A DNA stretch of 64,000 bases from CAZMVY01 sp964653435 (GTDB lineage: Bacteria > Planctomycetota > Phycisphaerae > UBA1845 > PWPN01): positions 24,661-88,660 of the forward strand of contig CAZZFA010000007.1 in NCBI GenBank assembly GCA_964653435.1, written 5' to 3'. The translations under genes and the position numbers were made by a program. The notes below the pieces were generated by a model, which was given only the letters and a program-made list of their open reading frames with translations, was not told the DNA's origin and made no database searches. Below are positions 45,657-53,687 of the stretch, piece after piece (position 1 is the first letter of the stretch; every line of letters starts with the position of its first letter).

Positions 45657-46525
45657 GCAGACGTTGCGTCATTCTTGTCGGCGTTGCCTGCGTGTTTCTA
45701 CAGGGCGGCTGCGCAGCGCGGTTCCGTGCGCCGCCGCAGCCGGTTGCCGAACATCCCACCACGGCCGGTATGCCGGCGGTCTGGACCTTGCCGGCCCCGC
45801 GCTATGGTTCGTGGGCCTACGAGCGCAGGGATCTCATGCAGGAGGGACCGGCCGAGGAGGCGTTGTATCGAAGGGTTACCCGTCCCCACCGGATCATGGA
45901 GGGGAGTCTGATCGGCGTGCCGTTCCTGCCGCTGGAGGCCTACCTTCGTCGGCCGGAGATGACGCCGGCCCGGATGAACGCCTTGCCGAAGGCGCCGCTT
46001 CGCCGGGCCTACGCGGCGCTCATCATCGAGCTCGATTCGCCGATGCCGCTCTATCCGTTGGAGATCCGGCCGGGCGAGCCGATCCTCGCCGTCTCGAACC
46101 TCGGCTGCTTCGACCGCAACGGGCACCGCATCGAATACGGCTCGATTGAGCGGGAGGTCATCGCGGAGGGACGCGAGGATGTGCTCTGCCCCGCCGGGCG
46201 GTTTCCGGGCTGCATGCGGGTTCGGATCGATCTGCGTTTTCGGTTTCCGTGGGGGCCGAGCGTGGACGTTACCGAATACCTGTGGCTGGCCGAGGGGCTC
46301 GGGGAGGTCCAGCGGGTAGAGCACATCACGGGCTGGATCTGGTTGTTCTGGATGGAGTCGGCCTATCAGTATTCGCTGGTGACGTTTGAGCCGGACCCGA
46401 CGACAGGACCGACCACGCAGCCGGCGGAAGAACCGCTCGACTGGTCCCGGATCGCCGTGACATTCGACCGCGTCTTTCCGCGTCCGCGTATGAGCGGTTT
46501 GTACGTTGAGATTGTCGGCGAATGA
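45653..46525 (+). CDS. Putative lipoprotein of unknown function
   Basis: 290 aa. The GTG start overlaps the previous stop by four bases. The signal peptide ends in a lipobox-like FLQGGC (Cys20). The body has a beta-rich stretch (YPLEIRPGEPILAVSNLGCF, GRFPGCMRVRIDLRFRFPW, VDVTEYLWLAEGLGEVQRVEH) resembling the pattern of outer-membrane lipoprotein carrier-like folds, then a hydrophobic GWIWLFWMESAYQYSLV strand. No family was recognised. It is probably membrane-anchored and works with its zinc-ribbon neighbour. Confidence 0.65.
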   Translation: MSRRCVILVGVACVFLQGGCAARFRAPPQPVAEHPTTAGMPAVWTLPAPRYGSWAYERRDLMQEGPAEEALYRRVTRPHRIMEGSLIGVPFLPLEAYLRRPEMTPARMNALPKAPLRRAYAALIIELDSPMPLYPLEIRPGEPILAVSNLGCFDRNGHRIEYGSIEREVIAEGREDVLCPAGRFPGCMRVRIDLRFRFPWGPSVDVTEYLWLAEGLGEVQRVEHITGWIWLFWMESAYQYSLVTFEPDPTTGPTTQPAEEPLDWSRIAVTFDRVFPRPRMSGLYVEIVGE

Positions 46526-46952
46526 GTCGTCACGCCGCGCGGCACGAGACAACGCGCGGTCGGGGAAAGGGCGTGCCCGCCTCCGGCTTCCGCTCCGCGA
46601 CGATACCGGAGGCGCACACCGCGTGTTCGGTCGGACGCCGGGGCCGGCTCCTTGTCGACGGCCGGAGACGCGGGTAGAGTCTCCCATCGCGGCTTTTGCT
46701 CGCCTTGGGCGCCTGTATCGCGCTGCGGCGGTAGCGCTAGCCGTCATTCTGAGGGGCGCAGCGACGAAGAATCCGGCGGATTGGCGCAGAGGAGCCGGAT
46801 GCTTCGGTTCGCTCCGCATGACGGGGGCCGGCGCACCCGTGTTCGGTTGCGGGAGAAGGCCGCCTCGGGCTTGTTCGACCGTGGTTCGCCGGCACGTGCG
46901 GGAGGCATTCGGGGCCGACCGCCGCGGCACGCCGGCTATCGGGAGCAGATAT
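46526..46952. other. Spacer before the second oxidoreductase, mostly a dispersed repeat
   Basis: 427 bp without a supported gene. In-frame codons run through it into the oxidoreductase gene, but they have a shadow-frame composition and no ribosome binding site. Positions 46674-46870 form a repeat with a second copy at 62123-62317. Confidence 0.6.
46674..46870 (+). repeat. Dispersed repeat of about 200 bp, copy 1
   Basis: Begins TAGAGTC and holds GTCATTCTGAGGGGCGCAGC, GACGAAGAAT, GATGCTTCG and CTCCGCATGAC, ending in GGTTGCGG..AAGGCCGCCTC. The outer CGTCATTCT and the inner CGCATGAC blocks pair imperfectly. Most of its length is shared, in the same orientation, with 62123-62317. It belongs to the TCATTCTGAG..GAAGAATC kind of dispersed repeat seen in many environmental genomes. 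Confidence 0.85.
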
Positions 46953-48287
46953 ATGTCCAGCAAGCGAATAGGTCGTCGATCGTTCCTGAAGGTGGCGGCG
47001 GCAAGCGGGCTTGTCGTGCCGCGGCTTGCCCGTGCGGCTGCGCCGGCGGCGGGCGTTCTCGGGGCCAATGACAAGCTCGTCGTCGGCTGCATCGGCGTCG
47101 GCGGGCAGGGCTCGTATCTGCTCAACCTCGCGAAGCAGACCAGACCGATCTCGATCGCGGCCGTGTGTGATGTGGACCGTGCCCACGCGGAGAAGGCGGC
47201 CAAGGCCGCCGGCGAGGGCGTGGCGACGTACGGCGACTATCGCCGCCTGCTGGAGAGAAAGGACATCGACGCGCTCATCATCGCCGTGCCGGACCATTGG
47301 CATGCGCTGATCGCGACGGCCGGCTGCGCGGCCGGCAAGCACATGTACTGCGAGAAGCCGCTTGCCTACAGCATCGGCGAGGGCCGCGCGATTGTGGATG
47401 CCGTCCGTCGCAGCAGGTGCGTGTTTCAGACCGGCACGCACCACCGCACCGATCCGGAGGTTCGCGAGGCCTGCGAACTCGTCCGCAGCGGCCGGATCGG
47501 CAAAGTCAGGCGGATCGACATGTGGATGTGGGCCAATCCCTGCGAGCCGCCGACGCCGAACACCGAGCCGCCTGCGGGGTTGGATTGGGATTTCTGGCTT
47601 GGGCCGGCGCCGAAGGTTCCGTATCATCCGAAGCGATGCCACTTCAACTTCCGGTGGTGGCGCGACTACGCCGGGGCGTATATGACCGACTGGGGCTGCC
47701 ACATGGTCAACCTGGTCCTGTGGGGCCTCGATGGCGGCGATCGGGCCGTCCCCGTCCTCGTGGAGGGCGAGCAGAAGCCGTTTGACAAGCCCAACCTGTA
47801 CGATTGCCCCGGCACGCAGAAGGTGCGATGGGTCTTCCGGGATCCGGACTTCGAGCTGACGTGGACCGAGCCGGGGCCGGCGGACGAGAAGGATACGCAC
47901 GGCATGCGATTCGTCGGCACCGAGGGCGAGTTGAAGATCGCCTTCGGCAAGCTTCAGGGCTGGGACAAGCAGTGGCGGATCAGTCGCGACGGCCGGCCGG
48001 TACCCACGGCGGACGTACCCTTGGCCGGCAGCCGGCCCGGCGACGTCGGGTTGCCGCAGATCAAGACGAATATGGCCAACTGGGTCGAGGCGATCCAGGG
48101 CAACGCGACGCTGCTGAACCCCGTCGAAATCGGTCACCACGACGCAATGATCTGCCACCTTGGCAACCTCGCCTCGCGGCTCGGACGGTCGCTGAAGTGG
48201 GACGCGGCGAAGGAACGTTTCATCGGCGACGAGGAGGCGAACAAACTCGTCACCCGCGTCTACCGCGCCCCGTGGAAGCTCACCTGA
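46953..48287 (+). CDS. Gfo/Idh/MocA oxidoreductase with Tat signal, copy B
   Basis: 444 aa. Twin-arginine leader GRRSFLKVAAASGLVVPRLA, Rossmann motif GCIGVGGQGSYLL, EKPLAYSIGEGR with the catalytic Lys, and GAYMTDWGCHMVNLVLWGLDG in the C-terminal domain. The start MSSKRIGRR was chosen because the Tat signal begins there; the upstream frame runs through a dispersed repeat. It belongs to a different branch from copy A. The probable role is oxidation or rearrangement of a sugar in the periplasm; substrate unknown. Confidence 0.9.
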   Translation: MSSKRIGRRSFLKVAAASGLVVPRLARAAAPAAGVLGANDKLVVGCIGVGGQGSYLLNLAKQTRPISIAAVCDVDRAHAEKAAKAAGEGVATYGDYRRLLERKDIDALIIAVPDHWHALIATAGCAAGKHMYCEKPLAYSIGEGRAIVDAVRRSRCVFQTGTHHRTDPEVREACELVRSGRIGKVRRIDMWMWANPCEPPTPNTEPPAGLDWDFWLGPAPKVPYHPKRCHFNFRWWRDYAGAYMTDWGCHMVNLVLWGLDGGDRAVPVLVEGEQKPFDKPNLYDCPGTQKVRWVFRDPDFELTWTEPGPADEKDTHGMRFVGTEGELKIAFGKLQGWDKQWRISRDGRPVPTADVPLAGSRPGDVGLPQIKTNMANWVEAIQGNATLLNPVEIGHHDAMICHLGNLASRLGRSLKWDAAKERFIGDEEANKLVTRVYRAPWKLT

Positions 48288-48436
48288 GCGCGGTGCCCGG
48301 TCGCAGCACCGGTACGCCGCCGGGGTTCAGCCCGTCGGGGGCCGGCACCTCCGCGATTCGTGTTGGCCGAAACGGCCCGCTTGACCATCCTGCCCGCGGC
48401 GAATAACCTTACGGGCTCGACGTACCTGGGCGCTCT

Positions 48437-48530
48437 TGGAGATGCGTAGGGTGGGCTTTGCCCGCCACACGCCCGTAACTGGCGGGCATGTGCCCGCCGC
48501 AGCGAGTCAGGTGGGCAGGGCCCGCCTGCG
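48437..48530. repeat. GGGTGGGC / GCCCGCC palindromic repeat before gap
   Basis: GTAGGGTGGGCTTTGCCCGCC is followed by the inverted pair GGCGGGCA-TGT-GCCCGCC and another GGTGGGCAGGGCCCGCC. It lies about 20 bp before the gap gene, so it could shape its leader RNA. No coding frame is supported here. Confidence 0.7.
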
Positions 48531-48547
48531 TGAGGAGTCACAGCACT

Positions 48548-49567
48548 ATGGCAATCAAGGTTGGGATCAACGGTTTTGGCAGGATCGGTCGGTTGGTTTT
48601 CCGCGCGGCGATGATGGATAAGGATATTGAGTTTGTCGGCGTCAACGACCTGGTGCCGGCAGAGAACCTGGCCTATCTTTTGAAGTACGACTCGACGCAC
48701 GGCCGCGCCAAGGTCGAGGTGAAGGCCGAGGGCGAGAACATCGTCGTGGCCGGGCGCAAAGTGCCGTGTATGTCGGTGAAGGACCCGGCGGAGCTTCCGT
48801 GGGCCAGGCTCGGTGCGCAGTACGTCGTGGAGTCGACGGGTCTGTTCACGACCCGCGAGGGTTCCCAGAAGCACATCACGGCCGGCGCGAAGCGCGTGGT
48901 TATCTCCGCGCCTGCCAAGGACAAGGACATCCCCACGTTCGTCATGGGCGTCAACGAGCAGAAGTTCAATCCGGCCACCGATACGATCGTCTCGAACGCG
49001 AGCTGCACGACGAACTGCCTCGCCCCGATCGTCAAGGTCGTGCTCGACAACTTCGGCATCGAGGAGGGGCTGATGACGACGATTCACGCGATGACCGCGA
49101 CGCAGCCGACGGTGGACGGGCCGAGCAAGAAGGACCTTCGCGGCGGTCGCGGCGCCCCCCAGAATGCGATTCCCGCCTCGACCGGCGCGGCGAAGGCCGT
49201 GGGTCTCTGCATTCCTGAGATCAAGGGCAAGCTGACGGGCATGGCGTTCCGCATTCCGACGCCTGACGTTTCCGCGGTCGACCTCACGGTCCGCACGAGC
49301 AAAGAAACGTCGATGAAGGACATTAACGCCGCCATGAAGAAGGCGTCGGAGACCACGATGAAAGGCATCCTGGGATACACCGAGGATCCGGTGGTCAGCA
49401 GCGACTTCATCGGCTGCCCGCTATCGAGCATCTACGACGCCACGGCGGGCATCGAGCTGAACAGCCGCTTCTTCAAGCTGATTTCGTGGTACGACAACGA
49501 GATGGGCTATTCGTGCCGCGTCGTGGACCTCATCAAGTTCATGGCGAAGAAGGACGGACTGCTGTAA
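48548..49567 (+). CDS. gap: Glyceraldehyde-3-phosphate dehydrogenase, type I
   Basis: Glycolytic enzyme (339 aa) that makes 1,3-bisphosphoglycerate with NAD(P)+. NAD-binding GINGFGRIGRLVFRAA at the N-terminus (residues 7-22), catalytic SNASCTTNCLAP with Cys about 157, the helper His in THAMTATQ-type strand (MTTIHAMTATQPTVDG), and the phosphate-site Arg in the DLRGGRGAPQNAIP loop. The C-terminus WYDNEMGYSCRVVDL is complete. GAGGAGT lies about 10 bases before the ATG. It is upstream of pgk, but two unrelated small genes intervene. Confidence 0.96.
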   Translation: MAIKVGINGFGRIGRLVFRAAMMDKDIEFVGVNDLVPAENLAYLLKYDSTHGRAKVEVKAEGENIVVAGRKVPCMSVKDPAELPWARLGAQYVVESTGLFTTREGSQKHITAGAKRVVISAPAKDKDIPTFVMGVNEQKFNPATDTIVSNASCTTNCLAPIVKVVLDNFGIEEGLMTTIHAMTATQPTVDGPSKKDLRGGRGAPQNAIPASTGAAKAVGLCIPEIKGKLTGMAFRIPTPDVSAVDLTVRTSKETSMKDINAAMKKASETTMKGILGYTEDPVVSSDFIGCPLSSIYDATAGIELNSRFFKLISWYDNEMGYSCRVVDLIKFMAKKDGLL

Positions 49568-49712
49568 GGGAATCCGGTTCCGCCGAAAGGCAGTGTCGCC
49601 ACCCCCGTGGAGTTATCGTGGCTCACACGGCTGATGAACGCTGAGGCCCATGCCTGGGCCGGCGTGCAACGGCGATGCAACGTCGGTCTCCAGGGCCGCG
49701 CGGTGCACACAG

Positions 49713-50135
49713 ATGACGCGGGGAGATCCGTTCAGAAGATTCTCACTCACGAAGAAGTCGCAGCTGACGACCAAGAGCGACCAGTGGTTCGACGATGCGC
49801 GGTTCCTGCACCAATCCGCTCGGTATGCCGCGGCGCTCTATCTGGGTGGGTTCGTGATAGAATGCCTTCTGAAAGCCGCCCTGTGGGAGCGGCGCCAAGA
49901 GCCCGACGTCCGCAGGCTCCTGTACAGCCACGAACTGGACGATTTGCTGGCAGCCCTCCCCGTGCTGGCGCGAGAGATGGAGCGCGACCCCGTTGGCGTG
50001 CAGGAGGAGTTCGTGCAGATCTGCAACTGGAACGTCCGAATCCGCTACAATCCCTTGCGCGTCGATAAGCGCGACTGCGACGACTTCGTGCGTAGGCTGA
50101 CCGAGGTGAGAACATGGCTGAGAGACAGAGTCTGA
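49713..50135 (+). CDS. HEPN-domain-like protein
   Basis: 140 aa from the chosen ATG; an in-frame start at 49650 is possible. The helix pair DQWFDDARFLHQSARYAAAL with YLGGFVIECLLKAALWER is the classic HEPN core. After the KHELDDLLAALPV-like helix (YSHELDDLLAALPVLAREM) comes WNVRIRYNPLRVD, in the place where HEPN nucleases have their R-x4-6-H motif, but the His is missing. HEPN proteins act as RNA-cutting toxins or as non-catalytic partners of nucleotidyltransferases. It overlaps the next gene by 22 bp, a toxin-antitoxin style. The pair sits between gap and pgk. Confidence 0.7.
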   Translation: MTRGDPFRRFSLTKKSQLTTKSDQWFDDARFLHQSARYAAALYLGGFVIECLLKAALWERRQEPDVRRLLYSHELDDLLAALPVLAREMERDPVGVQEEFVQICNWNVRIRYNPLRVDKRDCDDFVRRLTEVRTWLRDRV

Positions 50136-50404
50136 CTCCGGAACAGATCGCGGACCTTACAGGCCGACTCACGAAGGGTCTGGAGGAGTGGGGATACACG
50201 GCGACCGCCGAACTGGAGCCGTCGGGGGCGCCGGGGCGGTACCGGCTTTACGTGGTTTCGAAGGACTTCGAGCCGCTCTTGGAGTCCGAGCGGCAGAGCG
50301 TGCTGTGGCGCGTGTTGAAGGAGAAGTGGGATAGGGACGATCAACTCCGGATCACACTGTCGCTCGCCTTGAGCGAGAAGGAAGCGCAAGGTATATGGTC
50401 CTGA
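50114..50404 (+). CDS. Small BolA-like (class II KH-like) protein, partner of the HEPN protein
   Basis: 96 aa. No firm family match, but YRLYVVSKDFEPLLESER, then VLWRVLKEKW and LRITLSLALSEKEAQGIW follow the BolA pattern: beta strand with VVS..F, helix starting at an Arg, and the last strand L.I.LSLAL before a helix. The conserved His of BolA is absent. BolA proteins bind nucleic acid or glutaredoxin; here the protein may bind the HEPN partner or its RNA target. It overlaps the HEPN gene by 22 bp. The role as antitoxin is inference from layout. Confidence 0.6.
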   Translation: MAERQSLTPEQIADLTGRLTKGLEEWGYTATAELEPSGAPGRYRLYVVSKDFEPLLESERQSVLWRVLKEKWDRDDQLRITLSLALSEKEAQGIWS

Positions 50405-50407
50405 ACA

Positions 50408-50437
50408 TGACCGATCGCGCAGATCGCGGGTCGGTCA
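50408..50437. promoter_or_regulatory. Hairpin between the HEPN/BolA-like pair and pgk
   Basis: TGACCGA-TCGCG pairs with CGCG-GG-TCGGTCA around a small loop. It ends 32 bases before the pgk start and has no T-run, so it is not a standard terminator. It may limit read-through or affect pgk initiation. Confidence 0.5.
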
Positions 50438-50469
50438 AGACCAAACCATAAAGGGCAGGAACGATAACG

Positions 50470-51708
50470 ATGGCCAAGAAAACGATCGCACAGGTGGACG
50501 TGAAGGGCAAGAAGGTTCTCATCCGCGTCGACTTCAACGTCCCGCAGGATGACAATGGCAACATCACGGACGATCGCCGCATCCGCATGGCGCTGCCGAC
50601 GATCCGGCACGTCCTGGAGAACGGCGGCTCGTGCATCCTGATGAGCCACCTCGGCCGTCCGGAAGGCAAGGACCGCAACGCCGACAAGAAGTGGACGATC
50701 CGGCCGTGCGCCGAGCGGCTGAGTCAGCTTCTGGGGCGGCCGGTGAAGTTCGTGCCCGATGTGATCGGCCCGGAAGTGAAGGCTGCCGCGGCGGCCCTGA
50801 AGCCGGGCGACGTGCTCATGCTCGAGAACGTCCGCTTCTACGCCGAGGAGCAGATCAAGGACAAGAAGGCCAAGGAGGACCCCAAGCTGGCCGAGGCGAA
50901 AAAGGCCTTCGCCAGGCAGCTTGCGGACCTGGCGGATGTGTACGTGAACGACGCGTTTGGCACGTGCCACCGTGACAATGCGAGCATGCTCACCGTTCCG
51001 CAGCAGATGGGCGGCAAGCCGAAGGTCGTCGGCTTCCTCGTGGAGAAGGAGCTGAAGTACCTCGGCGAGGCGCTGAACAATCCGAAGCGGCCGTTCGTGG
51101 CGATCCTCGGCGGCAAGAAGGTCTCCGACAAGATCGGCGTGATCGAGGCCCTGCTCCGCAAGTGCGACACGATCCTCATCGGCGGCGCGATGAACTACAC
51201 GTTCATGCTCGCCAAGGGGCAGAAAGTCGGCGGCAGCCTCGTCGAGCCCGACAAGGTCGAGGAGGCCAGGCGGCTCCTGGAGGCCGGCGGCGCGAAGCTC
51301 CAGCTTCCGGTTGACGTGATCGCGGCGGCCGAGCTCAAGGAGGGCGTCGCCACGCAGACCGTCGTCGGCGACATCCCCGACGGACTCCAGGGCTTCGACA
51401 TCGGTCCCCGGACGGTCGAGGCGTACAGGAAGGTCATCGCCGGCGCAAACACGATTGCCTGGAACGGTCCGATGGGCGTCTTCGAGGTCAAGCCGTTCGA
51501 CAAGGGCACGTACGCAATTGCCGACGCCCTTGTCGCGGCAACCGCCCGGGGTGCCATCACCGTGATCGGCGGCGGCGACAGCGCCGCGGCGATCGAGAAG
51601 GCCGGCCTGACGGACAAGGTCACCCACGTCAGTACCGGCGGCGGCGCCAGCCTCGAGTTCATGGAGGGCAAACCGTTCAAGGCCGTCGACGTGCTGGACG
51701 AGGCATGA
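50470..51708 (+). CDS. pgk: Phosphoglycerate kinase
   Basis: Glycolytic kinase (412 aa), full length. N-domain substrate sites RVDFNVPQDD (residues 18-27) and SHLGRPEGK, then FVPDVIGPEV, MLENVRFYAEEQ and the acceptor helix NDAFGTCHRD. The C-domain nucleotide site includes AILGGKKVSDKI, NGPMGVFEV and the final GGGDSAAAIEK and STGGGASLEFMEGK. AGGAA precedes the ATG. With gap and rpe it forms a central-carbon cluster. Confidence 0.97.
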   Translation: MAKKTIAQVDVKGKKVLIRVDFNVPQDDNGNITDDRRIRMALPTIRHVLENGGSCILMSHLGRPEGKDRNADKKWTIRPCAERLSQLLGRPVKFVPDVIGPEVKAAAAALKPGDVLMLENVRFYAEEQIKDKKAKEDPKLAEAKKAFARQLADLADVYVNDAFGTCHRDNASMLTVPQQMGGKPKVVGFLVEKELKYLGEALNNPKRPFVAILGGKKVSDKIGVIEALLRKCDTILIGGAMNYTFMLAKGQKVGGSLVEPDKVEEARRLLEAGGAKLQLPVDVIAAAELKEGVATQTVVGDIPDGLQGFDIGPRTVEAYRKVIAGANTIAWNGPMGVFEVKPFDKGTYAIADALVAATARGAITVIGGGDSAAAIEKAGLTDKVTHVSTGGGASLEFMEGKPFKAVDVLDEA

Positions 51709-51711
51709 GAC

Positions 51712-51862
51712 GAAAGCGAGAAAACGGGAAAACGGAAAAGCGAGAAACGGCTACCGCGCCGCCCGATTCCTGTTTTTTCGGTCTCTCCCGTTCAGCTTTT
51801 ACCGCTGGAGGTCTGTGTCGGTAGGCTTGTTGCCTTCTCGCCTTTTCGCTTTCTGTTTTCTC
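51712..51862. repeat. Inverted repeat of GAAAAGCGAGAAA type between pgk and rpe
   Basis: Left arm GAAAGCGAGAAAACGGGAAA, with further copies, pairs imperfectly with the right arm CTTCTCGCCTTTTCGCTTTC and TGTTTTCTCC. It fills nearly the whole pgk-rpe spacer and looks like another REP-type family. Confidence 0.75.
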
Positions 51863-51873
51863 CGGAGGTTCCC

Positions 51874-52572
51874 ATTTCTGCCTCCCCGTCCCAATGGCGT
51901 CTTGCTCAACCGCGGATTCGGATCAACGCTTCGATCCTCGCCGCGGATTTCGGGCGCTTGCGGGACGAGATCGCGGTGATCGAGGCCACCGGCGCCGACG
52001 TGATCCACCTCGACGTTATGGACGGCCATTTCGTCCCGAACATCAGTTTCGGCCCGCCGGTGATCGAGCGGCTTCGCCCGTATTCGAGACTCTACTTCGA
52101 CACCCACCTGATGATCGAGCAACCGGCGCGGTATTCCGAGGCGTTCGCCAAGGCCGGCTGCGACCACCTGACGTTCCACATCGAGGTGGCGGACGAACCG
52201 CGGAGGATTGCCGAGCAGATCCACAACCTCGGGCTGACCGCCGGCATCGTCCTGAATCCGACCACGCCCGCCGAGGCGGTCTTCGACGTGCTGCCCGATG
52301 TCGAGATCGTCCTCGTCATGAGCGTCTGGCCGGGCTTCGGCGGGCAGAAGTTCATCCCGGACGTCCTGCCGAAGGTCGCGACTCTTCGCAGCCGCCTCCG
52401 GCCGGATCAGCGCCTCGAGATCGACGGCGGCATCCACCCCGGGACGATCGCACAGGCCGTGGCGGCGGGCGTGGATACGCCCGTGGCGGGTTCGTCGGTT
52501 TTCGGTCGGCCCGACCCGGCGGCGGCGCTGCGGGAGCTGCAGCGCCTTGCCGAGGCGGCCGCGGCGGGGTAG
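51874..52572 (+). CDS. rpe: Ribulose-phosphate 3-epimerase, apparent ATT start
   Basis: TIM-barrel epimerase of the pentose phosphate pathway, about 232 aa. The first strand RINASILAADFGRLRDEI is present in frame, yet no ATG, GTG or TTG precedes it in this frame. An ATT at 51874 sits five bases after a perfect GGAGG (51864-51868) and is the best start; a TTG at 51958 would delete the first strand. Metal and catalytic residues: HLDVMDGHFVPN, DTHLMIE, EIDGGIHPGT and SVFGRPDP at the phosphate site. A sequencing error near the start is the alternative. Confidence 0.93.
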   Translation: MSASPSQWRLAQPRIRINASILAADFGRLRDEIAVIEATGADVIHLDVMDGHFVPNISFGPPVIERLRPYSRLYFDTHLMIEQPARYSEAFAKAGCDHLTFHIEVADEPRRIAEQIHNLGLTAGIVLNPTTPAEAVFDVLPDVEIVLVMSVWPGFGGQKFIPDVLPKVATLRSRLRPDQRLEIDGGIHPGTIAQAVAAGVDTPVAGSSVFGRPDPAAALRELQRLAEAAAAG

Positions 52573-52786
52573 GCGCGGACAACGACCGGGGACCGTATGG
52601 GCCGGACGGCGGGAAACGCGGTTGAAAGGCTGCGTTACGGGGCGTGCCGCCGGGGCGTTGCTTCTCACGGCGGTAGACTGTTCAGGTTTGCTTTTGATCC
52701 TGAGCCGTCGCGCCCGCGCGGCGACGTGGACAACCGGCTTGGCAGCGGGTACAAGTATCGCACAGGATTCTCCTGGAGCGGAACGA

Positions 52787-53671
52787 ATGGCCGATGAAAC
52801 GCCAGCGATTGCCCCCGGTTCGCAGCCTGCAGAGGCGCCGAAACCGGAAACGCCGAAGCCGGAACCGGTGGTACAGAAGGTTGACGTGCCCGTCGGGGCC
52901 TGGACCCAATGCTCCAAGTGCGGCGCGACCGTGTACCAGCGCGACGTGGAGGAGCAGCTCGGGGTCTGCCCGGAGTGCGGCTACCACCATCGGATCAGCG
53001 CCCGGACGCGGATCGGCCACCTCTGCGACCCGGGGACGTTCGAGGAGTTTCTCCCCGATCTGGTCTCGACCGACCCCCTGAAATTCGCCGACCGTATCCC
53101 CTACAAGGACCGCATCCGCGAGGCGCAGGAGGCGGCGAAGGAGACCGAGGCCGTCATCGTCGGCAAGGCCTTCATCCGCGGCCGTGCCGTGATCCTCGGT
53201 GTGATGGACCCGTTCTTCATCATGGGGTCGATGGGGGCCGTTGTGGGCGAAAAGGTCACGGCGGCGATCGAGCGTGCGGCCGATGAGAACCTTCCGATGG
53301 TCATGGTCACGGCCTCCGGCGGGGCCCGCATGCAGGAGGGCATGGTTTCGCTCGTGCAGATGGCCAAGACATCGGCGGCGCTGGCGCGGCTGGACGAGGC
53401 CGGCGGCCTCTACATCGTCGTGTGCACCGATCCGACGACGGCGGGGGTGGCGGCCAGCTTCGCGTCGCTGGGCGATGTGATTCTGGCCGAGCCTGGCGCG
53501 ATGATCGGCTTCGCCGGCCCGCGGGTGATCGCCAACACGATCAAGGCGGAGCTGCCCGAGGGCTTCCAGACGGCCGAATTCATGCTCGAGCACGGGTTTG
53601 TCGACCGGATCGTCGAGCGCAAGAACCTTCGTCGCGAGATCGCCCGCCTGATCGACTACGCCGGCAAGTGA
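52787..53671 (+). CDS. accD: Acetyl-CoA carboxylase carboxyltransferase subunit beta
   Basis: Subunit (294 aa) that, with AccA, moves the carboxyl group from biotin to acetyl-CoA in fatty acid synthesis. The zinc finger CSKC...CPEC lies at about residues 43-65 after an unusual Pro/Glu-rich N-terminal segment of 30 residues. The crotonase-like core has MGSMGAVVGEKV, TASGGARMQEG with the oxyanion glycines, and DPTTAGVAASFA. The start MADETPA is preceded by TGGAG; 80 in-frame codons upstream look non-coding. No accA is in the window. Confidence 0.95.
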   Translation: MADETPAIAPGSQPAEAPKPETPKPEPVVQKVDVPVGAWTQCSKCGATVYQRDVEEQLGVCPECGYHHRISARTRIGHLCDPGTFEEFLPDLVSTDPLKFADRIPYKDRIREAQEAAKETEAVIVGKAFIRGRAVILGVMDPFFIMGSMGAVVGEKVTAAIERAADENLPMVMVTASGGARMQEGMVSLVQMAKTSAALARLDEAGGLYIVVCTDPTTAGVAASFASLGDVILAEPGAMIGFAGPRVIANTIKAELPEGFQTAEFMLEHGFVDRIVERKNLRREIARLIDYAGK

Positions 53672-53687
53672 AGCCGTCGTCCCGCGC

